A DNA stretch of 64,000 nucleotides from Flectonema sp. DT1601 (taxonomy: Eukaryota; Euglenozoa; Diplonemea; Diplonemida; Diplonemidae), in assembly GCA_964019425.1 (NCBI GenBank), contig OZ025808.1, positions 248,001-312,000 on the forward strand, written 5' to 3'. This document shows positions 21,976-32,954 of this stretch, piece by piece. Below the pieces are notes generated by a model. It had not been told where the DNA came from. It worked only from the letters and a program-made list of their open reading frames with translations, and did not search any database. A program made the position numbers and the translations under genes. Position 1 is the first letter of the stretch, and every line of letters begins with the position of its first letter.

Positions 21976-22792
21976 TCACAGAGCTTTATATACATACGCA
22001 AAATAGATAGAGATTGTAGCGACAGATGACGCTATCATGGTCACAGCCTGAATATGCGTAAGTCTCGCCAAGGTGATGACCAAGGGAGGAACGCTTGAAG
22101 TACAGTCAAATTCGGTGGGAAATTCCCTGAAAAGAAAAGGAAAAAAAACCCGACAAACGTAGCGCAGAAACGTTCGCACGGGAGTCAAAAGTAAACAAGA
22201 AAGAGAGAGAAAGAGAAAAATAAAATAAATAACTTTCAAAAAGGAATTCCACACCGTTTTCAAACAGATCATTGTCTAGGGAATTGGATAACAAGTATCA
22301 TTATTTAACCAATGAGTAGGAACAGCAGCTGTCACTATCATCTTTCAACACCTCTTTTGATAAAGTATACTGAACACGACACTTAAAACTTCCGGACAAC
22401 GAAGCACGAAGACCCCAGATTCCCCCGAAAAACTGGTGATAATTTAAATGAACGAGACTACCGCAACATATGTACAAAAGAACTGCTGAAAACAGAAAGT
22501 ATTTGGTCACCCTCCGCAAAGATGATGAGCGACAGCTGTCAAAAGATTCCTCCGTCTGGTTCTCTTTCTAAAAAGATAATATGAGGCGGTGCAGCCCCAC
22601 TCTGCAGACCTTCGTATATTCATTTAATGAACGACTACGATTATTATTCTTTTTTCCAGTTTCTTCCTCCGCGGGACTCACAAATAATGAACCCGGAGGC
22701 ATCGTTACAAAAAAAATAACTTTCCTACCGAACCACAGAAAACATGCACGGCAATGTGCTACTCCAAGACTGCCTTTAACAAGAATTGCCAT
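21976..22792 (-). CDS. Candidate three-exon membrane protein
   Basis: Exons 22610..22792, 22371..22567 and 21976..22126 join in phase (0 then 2) to give about 176 residues ending in TGA. Donors are GTCTGC and GTATAC; acceptors are TTTTTAG and TTTTCAG. Exon 2 holds a hydrophobic segment (KYFLFSAVLLYICCG) and exon 3 another near the end (MIASSVATISIYFAYVY), implying at least two membrane spans; a third may lie in exon 1. No family recognised. The open length of all three exons and good acceptors support it, but there is no homology evidence, and exon 1 may itself be divided. Confidence 0.35.
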
Positions 22793-22816
22793 TTTGAATA
22801 TGGGTTCAGCTTCGTC

Positions 22817-23376
22817 TTATCGCAGGACAACAAAAAAAGAGGGTAGGGAGCCAGTTTCGGTGGTTTGGATCACCATCAAGAGTGTATCTACGCACCCCGC
22901 TCCCAATGGAAGGGAAAGAAAAACTATCAACGAATAAAAATAAAGGCAAATAATAATATCGTCACGCAGTGCGATACGACACGACAAGCAACACAGGTTA
23001 TAACCATGTTCGTGGACCGCAAATAGAAAACACAACAATGAAGACAAGACTTTTGATTAGTATCATACAGAACCATGTTAGCCATACCTTCATTCGTAGA
23101 GCTGGGATAGAGCCATCTCAATGCTGTCTCACAAATTGTGTAAAAGAAGGAACCAAAAGAACAGTACTAGTTACCCGACAGTTTCACACAAAACATTTAA
23201 CTGAAACTGAACTAACAACAAACTAGTTCAAAAAGAAAAAGACCAGTTAAAGCAATCGAGTGTAATGAAAACCGTCGTCAACCGAAACTACAAAAAGTAG
23301 AACGAGATTCCAATGACAGTCTTTAGTTTGCACGAACGACTCGAACCGTAAAACGGCTTACATGTGTTGACGACAT
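22817..23376 (-). CDS. Speculative small multi-exon gene
   Basis: An ATG at 23376 follows a TTACTTAG acceptor by 14 nt and gives a tiny exon MSSTH (23362..23376, donor GTAAGC). A second exon begins at 23287 after TTTGTAG. Further segments reading CSFGSFFYTICETALRW and TLLMVIQTTETGSLP can be linked. The exact junctions are not settled and the product would be about 60 residues. Confidence 0.15.
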
Positions 23377-23752
23377 TATTTTTTAAGGGTCTAAGTAACA
23401 CACGGTTAACCTTTATATCTTGCAGCAAACAAATAATTTGTAAACTTCAACCCCCTGTTTATAATCCAAAAAAAAAAAAAAAAGTTTCAAATATTTTTTT
23501 TTTTTCTTAAAATTTACGAAGCCTAGGAAGCCAAAATCAGGAAAAGCTCAACAGGGTCGGTACCAGCCAACCGTGAGACTCATAGACGATAAGAGAAGTA
23601 GAATAATAACCTGAAACAAATGACAACCTAAACCCACCTCCCGCGCGAGCAGACAGGTGTTAAATAAAAAGTGCACCAATAATAGATTTAAAAAAAAAAG
23701 AAAATTGAAAAAAAAGGCAAAGAGGGTGATGTGATAATAAAAATAAAGGGGG

Positions 23753-23783
<31 letters not shown>

Positions 23784-23867
23784 AAGAAAAAAAAGAAAAG
23801 AAAGATCTTATATTTAGATATAAACAGCACCTTAAAAATAATAGAAAAAAGGTGGGGAAAATAAAAT

Positions 23868-24393
23868 TTATATCGCTTGCTTGGAATTCATACCGGTGTA
23901 AGGATTTGATTCAGCTGGTGATAAAAGTAAGTCAGGCTCTTCAAGTAAGATATGGCTTATTTTATACACCGTGCCCGCCGTAACAGATGTAATGAAACTA
24001 AAACAGAGCAATATGAGAATCTGATGTAGAAAATGAATATCAAAAGTATAAGTAAAATGGATAGAAATAAAGTGAAAAAAAAAAAAATTTTAAGAATTGA
24101 TTGTCTTTGCCGCAGTTCTTTTTTTAAACTATAGCAGGAAGAATAAAGGAGAAATAAAAAAAAAAAAAAAAAAGGCATTGAAACAACATTGCATTGCTAC
24201 ATTAAAAAAAACAAACACGGAGAATTGAAGCAAAGGAAAGTTTCCTCTACTGCTTTAATGCTGCCCCACATTATTAGATATGTTCAATAACAGGATTTGT
24301 TTACTGGGTCTCACCAAGATAAGAAATACTAAAAACAGGTAGTTTCTCAAGCTTCCTGTAAAACTGATAAGGCGGATACTCTCGGGCATGCAT
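23868..24393 (-). CDS. Candidate 79-residue three-exon protein
   Basis: Exons 24315..24393, 24219..24249 and 23868..23997 join in phase and end in TAA. Exon 1 reads MHAREYPPYQFYRKLEKL and ends at a GTGAGA donor. The 31-nt middle exon reads EETFLCFNS with donor GTGTTT. The last exon, after a GTTTTAG acceptor, reads FITSVTAGTVYKISHILL and then LSPAESNPYTG. It looks like a small single-span protein. No family is recognised. This is the best supported of the small-gene models in the gene-poor interval, on splice-site quality and phase only. Confidence 0.38.
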
Positions 24394-24490
24394 TATGACG
24401 ATATTTATAAAAGATAAAGTTTCAACAAGCAATCATCGCATTCCAATACCCTAAAAACCCTTTTTTTTATTTTTTTAAAGATTACCATTG

Positions 24491-24590
24491 GGGAGTTAAC
24501 TGTTTAATTTTGTACGTAAAATACAAAATGTATTGTATCATAAACAACATAACGATAATTTAACATTAGTTTTAGATACAGTGACTAGGT
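24491..24590 (+). repeat. Dispersed repeat, copy A
   Basis: Begins ggggagttaactgtttaatt and continues tacgtaaaatac, tgtattgtatcataaac, aacgataatttaacattag, ttttagatacagtgact. It is nearly identical in order to the copies at 29199 and 29421. Confidence 0.75.
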
Positions 24591-24663
24591 GTGATGCTTA
24601 ACTTAGCCTTTTAAAGTAACAATTAGGTTTCGAAAGTAATCCATATACCTCTCGGGTGGAAAA

Positions 24664-24745
24664 TGTTTGATTATATTTATGAAGAAATAAATATCTGTAT
24701 ATTGTACCAGAGTTATCTAAAATAAACGTTAGTTCAGTGACTAAA
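24664..24745 (+). repeat. Dispersed repeat, copy E
   Basis: Shares tgtttgattatatttatgaa, gaaataaatatctg, ttgtaccagagttatcta and the following acgttag with the copies at 31178 and 32097. Confidence 0.75.
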
Positions 24746-25897
24746 AAATTACCATGGGGTGAAAGAAGAATAATTAAATGATGAGGGGAAGGGCGTCGTT
24801 TTTTTTTTTTTTTTTTTTTTTTTTTTTCCTTAAATTTTGATCATTATAGCATCAGATAGTTTTTCTTTGTGAAGACTGACGCCGCTCCTTTCCCCCCCCC
24901 CCCGCGTTCAAAACTACTGAAAAAAAGAAATTTTATATAATCGCCCTCCGGACTTCCCAAAAGTATGTTCAAAAAAGAAATTCGCAAACATCACTGCTAC
25001 GAAATGCCAGTATAAAGAAACAAGGCTCCCGCGATAAGTTACTGGTGTCCTCTGTGATTATGTAGAGCGAAAAAACAAGTGATGCTCCTAATCTATGAGG
25101 GTATCCCGTTCAGCTTACCTGCCAACAAAAGATCAAACAAATAACAATCAGAAAAAGAACACGTAATTTTTTATCTTTTTTTTTTTTTTTTCCACGGACC
25201 TATTGCTATTTTTGTACAACGTAGGTTTCGAAATTGTTTGGTAGTTTTCTTTTTTTTTTTTTCTGTTCTTTTCTTTTTTGAGAAATCAAAACACGGGCTG
25301 CCAAAGCCCACCGGAAGAGACACGACAGGTAAGAGACAGCGAGAACGCCGTTTTTTTTTTTTTTTTTTTTTTGTGCTATAGAAAAAAACAATCATCAGAT
25401 TTTTTTATAATAATTGGCATCAACGTCGTCGATTAAAAAGACACTTTCTCATAAACAATTTTTTTCCTAATACTACCACAAACCGGGTTTTCTATACAAG
25501 GAGAAATGCAATGAGAAACATGTGTATCAATCGAACATTGAGGGTCTTGCCTTTCTCAAAAACAAAACGACTGGAACCGTAACAATGGAATGTCATACGT
25601 GAATGGAAAAAAAAAAAATAAACCATTTTGGAATTCAACACGCAACGTTTGACAGCATTATTATTTTATTCGTCGTAAAAGCAATTTATGTTGTGCCGAC
25701 TGCATAAGATTCCATCACCTTTTTTTTTGCTAAAGAGCCAGGCAGAAAAGCTATTTTTTTTTTTTTTTTTGCATTTTTTTTATGTTTCAAAGAAAAAAAA
25801 AAAAAAAGAAAAAAAAAAAAAATAGTATGAAATAAAATAAAATAGCGAAAAGCAAGGAAAGCTTAGATGCAAAAGATAAAACCAAAAACAGAGCTCA

Positions 25898-25932
<35 letters not shown>

Positions 25933-26606
25933 CGTCTGGAAAGCTGCAAACAGACGACCATAGGACGGTTTTTTTTTTTTTTTGCAGACTTTTAGTTATG
26001 TTTAGTTAGAATATGAGTTTATTCTATTTAGTAGTAAATCCAAAGGTTGTTGTATATTGATATAGGGAGGTAACTCACAGCAACAGGAGGATCCAATCCG
26101 TTAACCATTTCCGAAGAATTAGTTAAAGATTGTCGTAGCTTCAACTTCATTGGATTGTTTATCCATAAAATTATTTTTTCACGGAAATTTTTTTTTTTTT
26201 TTTTAAATTCTCGGGAAGAAAAAACACATGCCAGTATAGTTCTTTTGCTTTTCTTTGCGTTACACAAAAAGATAACTAACACGCTTACAACAAAAAAAAA
26301 AAAAAAAAAAAATTCCTTTTCCCACCTTTTTTTCCACACAGCACTTTATATAAGCTGGCCGAGAAGCGGGTGAAAAACCCGCGACTAACCAAGCTCAATA
26401 AAGAAATTTTTGAGTAAAAGAAATTACGTAAAAAAAAATTTAAAAAAAGAGTGATGTGAAGGGAGGGAAAAGGGACAAAATAGAAAAAAAAAACGATAAT
26501 AATAATAAATACCAAAACACAATTGCTAACGCTACAGTACGAGAGACACATCAAGAGAATTAATTAGTTTTCAAAATTGAATTATTTTTTTTTTTTTTTA
26601 GAGGGA

Positions 26607-26640
<34 letters not shown>

Positions 26641-27204
26641 GAAGTACCCCTATACAAATAATTATTTTAGGATAAGACAAAGCAAGGAAAAAAAAACAAC
26701 AAAAAAAAAAAAAAATAGGTTTTGACAGTTTCGACCTTAGAAACAGTACTGAAACATTTAAAAATACTCAAAAATAAATAATAAGAAAAAAGAAAATGAG
26801 AAAAATAACTGTTTGAAAATACTTACAATAATATAGACAATTTTATGATGCAGTTGACTTACTATAAGGTATAGTTATTGTTCAACTGCGAACACTATAA
26901 TGGAACACTAGGTTACACTATATGTTAAGTTTATTTTTCCTCGTTCGTTTTAGAGCGTTAATTTTAATAGATTAAGGTGCTTTCCTGAATTCATTAGAAA
27001 GGTTGCGTGCGAGTTCAAAGTCCCACCACTTAGTGACAGGCTTTATCATCTGCATCCATCTACGTTCCGTACTTGAACTGTAGAATTCTCTTAGAATTAT
27101 CTTTCACGAGGAACACCGTAGCTTTTGGTACAGGCTATCTAAAGAAACAGAATAGAGACCACATGAACATAGTTGAGCACCTCCCGTCTATGTTATCACA
27201 ACAG
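24746..27204. other. Gene-poor stretch with long homopolymers
   Basis: T-runs 24800-24827 and 25178-25191, a C-run near 24893-24903, and A/T runs at 25752-25770, 25899-25930, 26287-26310 and 26608-26637. An exon-like segment at 26071-26150 (minus) ends GLDPPVA at a GTGAGT donor and resembles the one at 21496. Another minus segment near 25198-25250 ends at a GTCCGT donor. Nothing here could be linked into a gene. Confidence 0.4.
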
Positions 27205-28167
27205 TCATTTATAACTCTGAGTAAACACGGGTCTGAAGGGTACCAATCTGGTTTGAAAACCCCAAGGTAGGCAGACCCTGTAATATGCCATGCAGACAAC
27301 GTTGAAGACGAAAGAAAGCGTGTCAAAAGAGAAAATAGCAAGCATGGGGAAATACGAAATGCGTATTTACTTCACAAAGCCTAAAACAAAAATAAAAAAT
27401 GGAAATTGACCTGAAAGATGCATTCATAGGTCAACAGCAGGAAAAACGAACTACCGCCAACTGCGTCCAACTGACTCCAACTTCCTTACCTCACAACCTG
27501 CCGTCATAAATACAAAAAATAAAACACCTACCTTGTATTGAGCACCTTTGGAGGTGATGGAAAACTAAAAAAAAACACGAATATGGAAAAAAATATTCAA
27601 TATTTTCTTATCCAGACCACGCAACCTACCCTGTTTTTATTGCAAAGGCTAGTTCAGAGAAATTTCATCGCTGAATAATGAATTGGGGATGACGCAAATA
27701 AAAAAAAATATATAAAAGGGGGAATGTGATAGTTTTGACAATGTAGAAACAGTAATAAACTTTATAATACTAAAATAAATAAGTAATAAGGTTAAACTGA
27801 AAAAGAAAGCGGGGGAGTGAAACTTTGACGATGTAAAAACAGTAACAACTTTAGATTGAAACTTTTTGAGGTGGGTAACTTGATACTGTAATTAGATATA
27901 AAGCAATGGGTGGGGGAAACAGAAAAATAGGAAAGGTAGGCGGAAGAAGCATAATTGAGCGAGATTATCCGCCAAATTAATTACTAAAGAAAATGAGATT
28001 AGATTTTACATTATTAGAAGGGAGAAGAGAAGAAGAAGAAGAAAAAAAAAAAAAGAAAGGAAAGGAATTGAAATTAAAAACGTACTTGCCTTGCAGCTAC
28101 GGGGAAAGAGCGACTACTTTCACGCCCTACATCCATGATTCTGATCTTCTTCTTCAACCGTAGCCAT
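27205..28167 (-). CDS. Candidate 53-residue four-exon protein
   Basis: Exons 28131..28167, 27630..27648, 27532..27564 and 27205..27277 join in phase (1, 2, 2) to a TGA stop. The ATG (MATVEEEDQNHG) follows an AATTAG acceptor by 20 nt. Donors are GTAGGG, GTAGGT and GTAGGT; acceptors are AACTAG, TTTTTAG and ATTACAG. Later pieces read FAIKTG, FPSPPKVLNT and CLPWGFQTRLVPF. The 19-nt exon is unusually short, and the last exon overlaps a segment that also reads open on the plus strand (27034-27268). No family recognised. Confidence 0.25.
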
Positions 28168-28217
28168 CGATTATTTAATCCAGAGAAGTACTAATTGTTG
28201 TTCGCCCTCCGATAGTT

Positions 28218-28510
28218 TTATTTTTGTTTGTTTAAAAAAAGATTGAAAGGGGTAAAAAAAAAGGAGAACCGAAAAATGACATCAAATGTCAACCAATCAC
28301 CAATCCCCTTGTTCATCTTCACTGATGCCAGAGACTGGTCTTCATCATAAAAATGGGGGAAATGATAATTTGCGCGACGTAAATCAATAAAACTAAAAAC
28401 AGCTGCATGTCAGGAAGCAATGTTCTAACTGCTTCCGTGTGGTCAAGTATCCCGCGATTCATCAACTTTTTCTAACGATGTGCTTACTAGTGGAGAGGAG
28501 CCGATTTCAT
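28218..28510 (-). CDS. Candidate 65-residue two-exon protein
   Basis: Exons 28488..28510 (MKSAPLH, donor GTAAGC) and 28218..28392 (acceptor GTTTTTAG) join in phase 2. The second exon starts FIDLRRANYHFPHFYDEDQS. The same DNA holds another open minus frame ending VSTSLEKVDESRDT at 28443, so which frame is used, if any, is unresolved. Confidence 0.2.
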
Positions 28511-28542
28511 CTCTTTCTTCAACACACGTTGGAATTTCCACA

Positions 28543-28576
<34 letters not shown>

Positions 28577-28971
28577 AGTTCACAATGAACCCGGAGATCG
28601 AAAAATAGAAATTAATAATATAATTCTCATTCTTTGTTTGTTTGCTTTTTTTTCGTTTGCACAAGAAAAAGAACGGAAAAAAAAAAAGAAAAAAAAGAAA
28701 AAAAAGAAACAAGAAAGGCTAGGAAGAAGAATTATAAATATCGTAACAGTTAAGAACCTCAAACGGTAAAACAAACAAAACAAAAAGATTGGTAGAAAAG
28801 GTCTTTCCTGCTCCCAGTAAGCAGATTACGCTGTGGGAAAACGGCAACGAAAGCACCTTAATATCATTTCATTCTTTTATTCTATTTTTTTTTTTTTCCT
28901 GACATGTTTTACAAGCGAAAAGAGAAATTGAGTCACTCTACAGGCTTCATGAGGTGCCTAGGTAGAGATTG

Positions 28972-29185
28972 GTAAACTGTTTTTGATTTGGTTTATACGA
29001 ATATAAACTTCTTGTATTGTATCAAAAGCAAAATAATGATATTAAAAAAACTAATGACATTCTGCTAATGACGCATATACTCTACATAATAATAAATGTT
29101 TCTAACTTATCCGCAATCATGTCTCTTTTTCCGTGAGGTCATTCAGTGCAAGTACAGAATCGAGTTATTCAATTACGAATATCTC
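28972..29185 (+). repeat. Dispersed repeat, copy D
   Basis: Contains tttatacgaatataaact, cttgtattgtatca, ataataaatgtttctaactt, tgtctctttttccgtg and cagtgcaagtacagaatcg, in the same order as in copies B and G. Confidence 0.75.
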
Positions 29186-29198
29186 AATAAACTGAAAG

Positions 29199-29415
29199 GG
29201 TTAACTGTTCGATTTTATACGTAAAATACAAATGTATTGCATCGTAAACACCATAACGATAATTTAACATTAGTTCTAGATACAGTGACTAAAGGTAATG
29301 TTAGTGTAGGTATACACTCTGCAATTGACGTAAATACTTTACATTATAATAAATGTTTCTAACTTAGCTGCATACACATCTCTTTTTCAGTATTGTCATT
29401 TCAGTGCAAGTACAG
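29199..29415 (+). repeat. Dispersed repeat, copy B
   Basis: Joins the left half seen in copy A (gttaactgttcgatttt to agatacagtgact) to the right half seen in D and F (aaaggtaatgttag, cactctgca, tttacattataataaatg, gcatacacatctcttttt). Confidence 0.8.
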
Positions 29416-29420
29416 AACAG

Positions 29421-29495
29421 GGGGGTAATTGTTCGATTTTTGTACGTAAAATACAAATGTATTGTATCATAAACCAGTTTTAGATACAGTGACTT
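29421..29495 (+). repeat. Dispersed repeat, short copy C
   Basis: Left part only: gtaattgttcgatttt, gtacgtaaaatacaaatg, tattgtatcataaacc, ttttagatacagtgact. Its end, acagtgacttaataataaac, is repeated once more about 50 nt downstream (29538-29557). Confidence 0.7.
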
Positions 29496-29557
29496 AATAA
29501 TAAACTAGGGGGGACTTTGATACGATACGAAAAGAGAACAGTGACTTAATAATAAAC

Positions 29558-29573
29558 TGGGGGGGGGGGGGGG
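29558..29573 (+). repeat. Poly-G tract
   Basis: About 15 consecutive G, the only long G run in the window, just after a duplicated repeat end. Confidence 0.9.
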
Positions 29574-29620
29574 AACGGGTAACTTTCTTCATGCTGCTAA
29601 CAGGCTGTAGATCAAGCATT

Positions 29621-29914
29621 TCATCTTTTATCATCAGCCTCAAACAGACTAATGTAGTGTACAGACAGATAGTCTTGAGGAAAGGGGTAGCGGACACAGA
29701 AGGGTTGACAGCCCTCAAACTTCATGTTCAGATTAGAGGGCAGCAAAAAGTAAACACGAAAAGAAAATAATAATAATAAATAAACATGCTTGCCATGAAG
29801 AAAAGGGAAAGCACAAAAAAAAAAACTACATTGGCAAACAAAATAAAAGCAAAAAGGTTTTTTTTTCTTATAATTGAGGACCGATGATATACTACTCAAG
29901 ACACGGCATACCAC
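29621..29914 (-). CDS. Short ORF of unknown status
   Basis: A 97-codon frame. The first part reads hydrophobic and T-run-derived. The last 34 residues, starting MKFEGCQPFCVRYPFPQDY, look more like a real protein end. No splice-linked start, no domain. An overlapping frame is also open. Confidence 0.18.
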   Translation of the reverse strand: MVCRVLSSISSVLNYKKKKPFCFYFVCQCSFFFCAFPFLHGKHVYLLLLFSFRVYFLLPSNLNMKFEGCQPFCVRYPFPQDYLSVHYISLFEADDKR

Positions 29915-30331
29915 AGGAGGGAAAACTTAAAAATTGCACAACACCACAACCAGGACGGGAAAGCTACCTAAATTTTGAGGAGTGAAGCAGGTACCTGAAT
30001 GGTTTTGCAGAAAGAAACAATCCAAAAAGAAAACAATAAGAAGCAACGAAGAGGAGGAGGCAGGAGTAGGAGTAGGTGAAAAGAGAAATCCGAGGTGCGA
30101 GAAAGCCCTAAGAACACTACTACCTTGTCTTAAATAGAAAGCTCAAGGATAATAGATATTCACATCAACTCGAGAAACTGGTACTGAGAGGTGAGTAGGT
30201 GAAAAAGAAAAAAGATTATTGACTTTGTAAATGTCTCGATGAAAAAAAAAAAAAAAATGATTTGTGATTTACCAAACAAGTCAGAAACAGCAATACAATG
30301 CAATCAGGACCACAGTTAGAATATGAGTTTA

Positions 30332-30565
30332 TTATAAACCAGGACCACAGCTAGCTTCATTCTGGAGGTCCAATTCGGAAAAAGAGAGTTTGTTTGCATG
30401 CAGGGAAAAACCGATTTTTCTCTGCATTCCATTCAGGTTACTGAATATTACGCTAGTTGGCACTCGTTGTGGAAAAATAGATACAACAAGTACTTTGTTT
30501 GAGGAAAAAATACAAGCTACAATCCAGAACAACAAGCCATAAAGAACCTTTCCGTATAGAGACAT
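30332..30565 (-). CDS. Candidate 77-residue secreted or membrane protein
   Basis: Single-exon frame from ATG 30565 (MSLYGKVLYGLLFWIVACIF), a hydrophobic N-terminus fit for a signal peptide or anchor, then a mixed hydrophilic stretch (IGFSLHANKLSFSELDLQ) to a stop. A T-run plus AAACCAG acceptor lies about 34 nt upstream of the ATG, the arrangement seen at well-supported genes. No family recognised. Confidence 0.3.
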   Translation of the reverse strand: MSLYGKVLYGLLFWIVACIFSSNKVLVVSIFPQRVPTSVIFSNLNGMQRKIGFSLHANKLSFSELDLQNEASCGPGL

Positions 30566-30599
30566 TCAGCGATAGGTACGGCACGTCACGGAGTTGTTG

Positions 30600-31177
30600 C
30601 AACTGGTTTAAAAAAAAAAAAAAAAAAGGTAAATTTTTCACCGATTTTTTTTTTAAATTTTTTTTTTTTTTTTTTTTTACACCACTTCCTTAACCCAAGC
30701 CAATCAATCTACAAGAAGGAATCGCCGATTCGAATTAGCTAACTGACCATTTTAATACCATCATTGTATGTGGTTTTGTTTTGTTTTTTTTTGTCCTCGA
30801 TAAACTTATATTAAAATAGATACCGCGAGGCTACACAAATAGCGACCTAACAACAGAACGGGGGTAAACAATCAACGGACACATTTATTATTAAGCTCCT
30901 CCAGATTGTACCACCAACCTCTATATTGGGTATCAGAACTACTGGGAAAAAAAAAAAAAAAAAAAAGAAAGACAGCTAACTTTATGATTGTTTCAGACGC
31001 TTACGGTAATTGGTTCTCACAAAGAGATAAAAGTCTCTCGCCGTAATGATACTTGTGATGGTTTTATCTTCAAGTTGATTGTTGTCCGAAAAAACTCTGC
31101 GGCAATCAACGCAAGGGAAGAAGAGAAATAGGAAAAAAAGAAGAAAAAAATAAGAAAAAAATAATTCTGAGGGGGGG
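30600..31177. other. Exon-like segments, unresolved
   Basis: After a T-run and CCCAG acceptor (minus, near 30942) two frames are open to about 30850, one reading DTQYRGWWYNLEELNN. Upstream, 30997-31110 (minus) is open in two frames and has GTAAGC and GTGAGA donors. Both pairings give consistent phases, so I cannot choose a model. Confidence 0.2.
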
Positions 31178-31475
31178 GATATTTGATTATATTTATGAAG
31201 AAATAAATATCTGAATTTGTACCAGAGTAAACTAAAATAAAACGATAGTTGTGATACACGTTGACTAAAGGTAATGTCAGGATAGGAAAACACTCTGCAG
31301 ATGAAGTAGAGGACTTTACATTATAATAAATGTTTCTAACTTATCTGCCGTGTTGTTTCAATTACCAAAAACAGTAGTGAGACCTGGGAAACCAAAATCA
31401 GAGGAATAATGTAATTCGGCTGAGTGTTAAGTTTCACCTATTCATTACTTGTCAATAAATTAAAATATTTCTTTT
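31178..31475 (+). repeat. Dispersed repeat, copy F (long)
   Basis: The longest copy, about 300 nt: tttgattatatttatgaaga, ttgtaccagag, gataggaaaacactctgcag, tttacattataataaatg, agtagtgagacctgggaaac, caaaatcagagg, taatgtaattcggc and ttcattacttgtcaataaat. Confidence 0.8.
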
Positions 31476-31836
31476 TTTTTTAAAAAAACGAGTTACTCTT
31501 CATTGAAAGTTCATAGCACACCACCAGCGGAGCACTCACTTTAAATAAATTATAGTAGTGTTAACCAGAAAACATGAGGGTTGCATAATCCAACAAATAA
31601 TGTTGGGGTGGTGGCATCGACAGGTTTTGAGCAAAGACATTAATTAGCAAAGTCCAGAGTAGGGAGGTTTTATCAAAACAAACTCAACATGTGACCCTAC
31701 GTTTTAATGTCGAACTGTAGAGCTGTACCTTTTCTACCTATAACTTTTTGGTACAGAAATGTACCTTTTCATTCGATAAAGAAACAAAATGACGTAAAGA
31801 CGTTTATATTTATATTATTTGAATTTTACGAATTAC

Positions 31837-31867
<31 letters not shown>

Positions 31868-32096
31868 CTTTCCTCCAAATGTTGTCTTTATTCAAATCTC
31901 TGTCCCAAAAATAAAAGAGGAGATACAAGGAACCACTAATGATAAATACTAACATTCAGGTGTATAGCAACCAATCATTGTTGACCAAGCCTTGACTTGG
32001 CTGAACATCATAACCGTGTTTTCGCTTTTGTACAAACCTACTTGTGTGATTTGCACTTCCACCCTGCCCACAAACAGGTACAGAGCGATGAAGGGT

Positions 32097-32375
32097 TGAA
32101 TATGGTAAATATCATTATTGTACCAGAGTTATCTAAGGTAAAACGTTAGTTATGATACATGTTGACCAAAGGTAATGTTTATATAGGTAAATTATAATAA
32201 ATATTTCTAACTTAGCTGCATACACATCTCTTTTTCCCGTGTTGGTATGGAATCGAGTTATTCAATTACTCAAATAGTGAGACCTGGGAAAACCAACCAC
32301 AGGTTTAATGTAATACGGCAGAGTATAGATTTCACCTACTTAATTACTTGTCAATAAATAAATAAATAATTCTTT
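32097..32375 (+). repeat. Dispersed repeat, copy G (long)
   Basis: Shares with copy F the series ttgtaccagagttatct, tgttgaccaaaggtaatg, attataataaatatttctaa, atagtgagacctgggaaaac, tttaatgtaatacggcagag, tttcacctacttaattactt and gtcaataaat. Confidence 0.8.
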
Positions 32376-32920
32376 TTTTTGTTAAAAAAAATCTGAGGGG
32401 GGAAAAAAAAAACCATCAAGACAAACAGCGTTCTTGCAGCCCTCAGTAGACTCCACGTGGAGACTCGGTAACTTAAACGGCCGATATATCAAGCTTTCTT
32501 ACCTATTAATTGTGCACCAGCAGGAGAAAATCTGCGGATGGTTGCAAAGGAAGAAGAAGAAGAAAAGTATTCAGAGACCCCACTACGTTTGGTTCGTTGA
32601 CGGGTGGGTAGCTGTAAAAAAGAACAAAAAAAAAAGAGAACAAAAAAATCACAGTACCTCCTTGCTTGTTTGCACCCATTAAATAGTTATTTTGATGAAG
32701 GAAAGCAGGTGGTAAATTTTTTTCACTAATAACAGGTAGTTTTTTTTTTTTTTTTTTTTTTTGTATCACACAGCCGATTTACTCATTCAGGCTGTTTCTG
32801 TTATTAAATATGTAACTGGTTCGTTTTTTTAACTTCTTTTTTTTTTTTTTCGTTTCCCATTAGTTCTTTTTTTTTTTCCCTCACACATTAGTCAATTATT
32901 GATATATCTATCTCTGGAGT

Positions 32921-32954
<34 letters not shown>

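Noticed and set aside
26990-27025. gagttcaaagtcccacca resembling a tRNA 3' end
   Set aside because: No complementary T-stem or D-arm upstream.
28780-28870. GAGKT sequence resembling a Walker A P-loop (minus)
   Set aside because: Only a short, isolated frame (LLGAGKTFSTN) with no flanking NTPase strands or Walker B.
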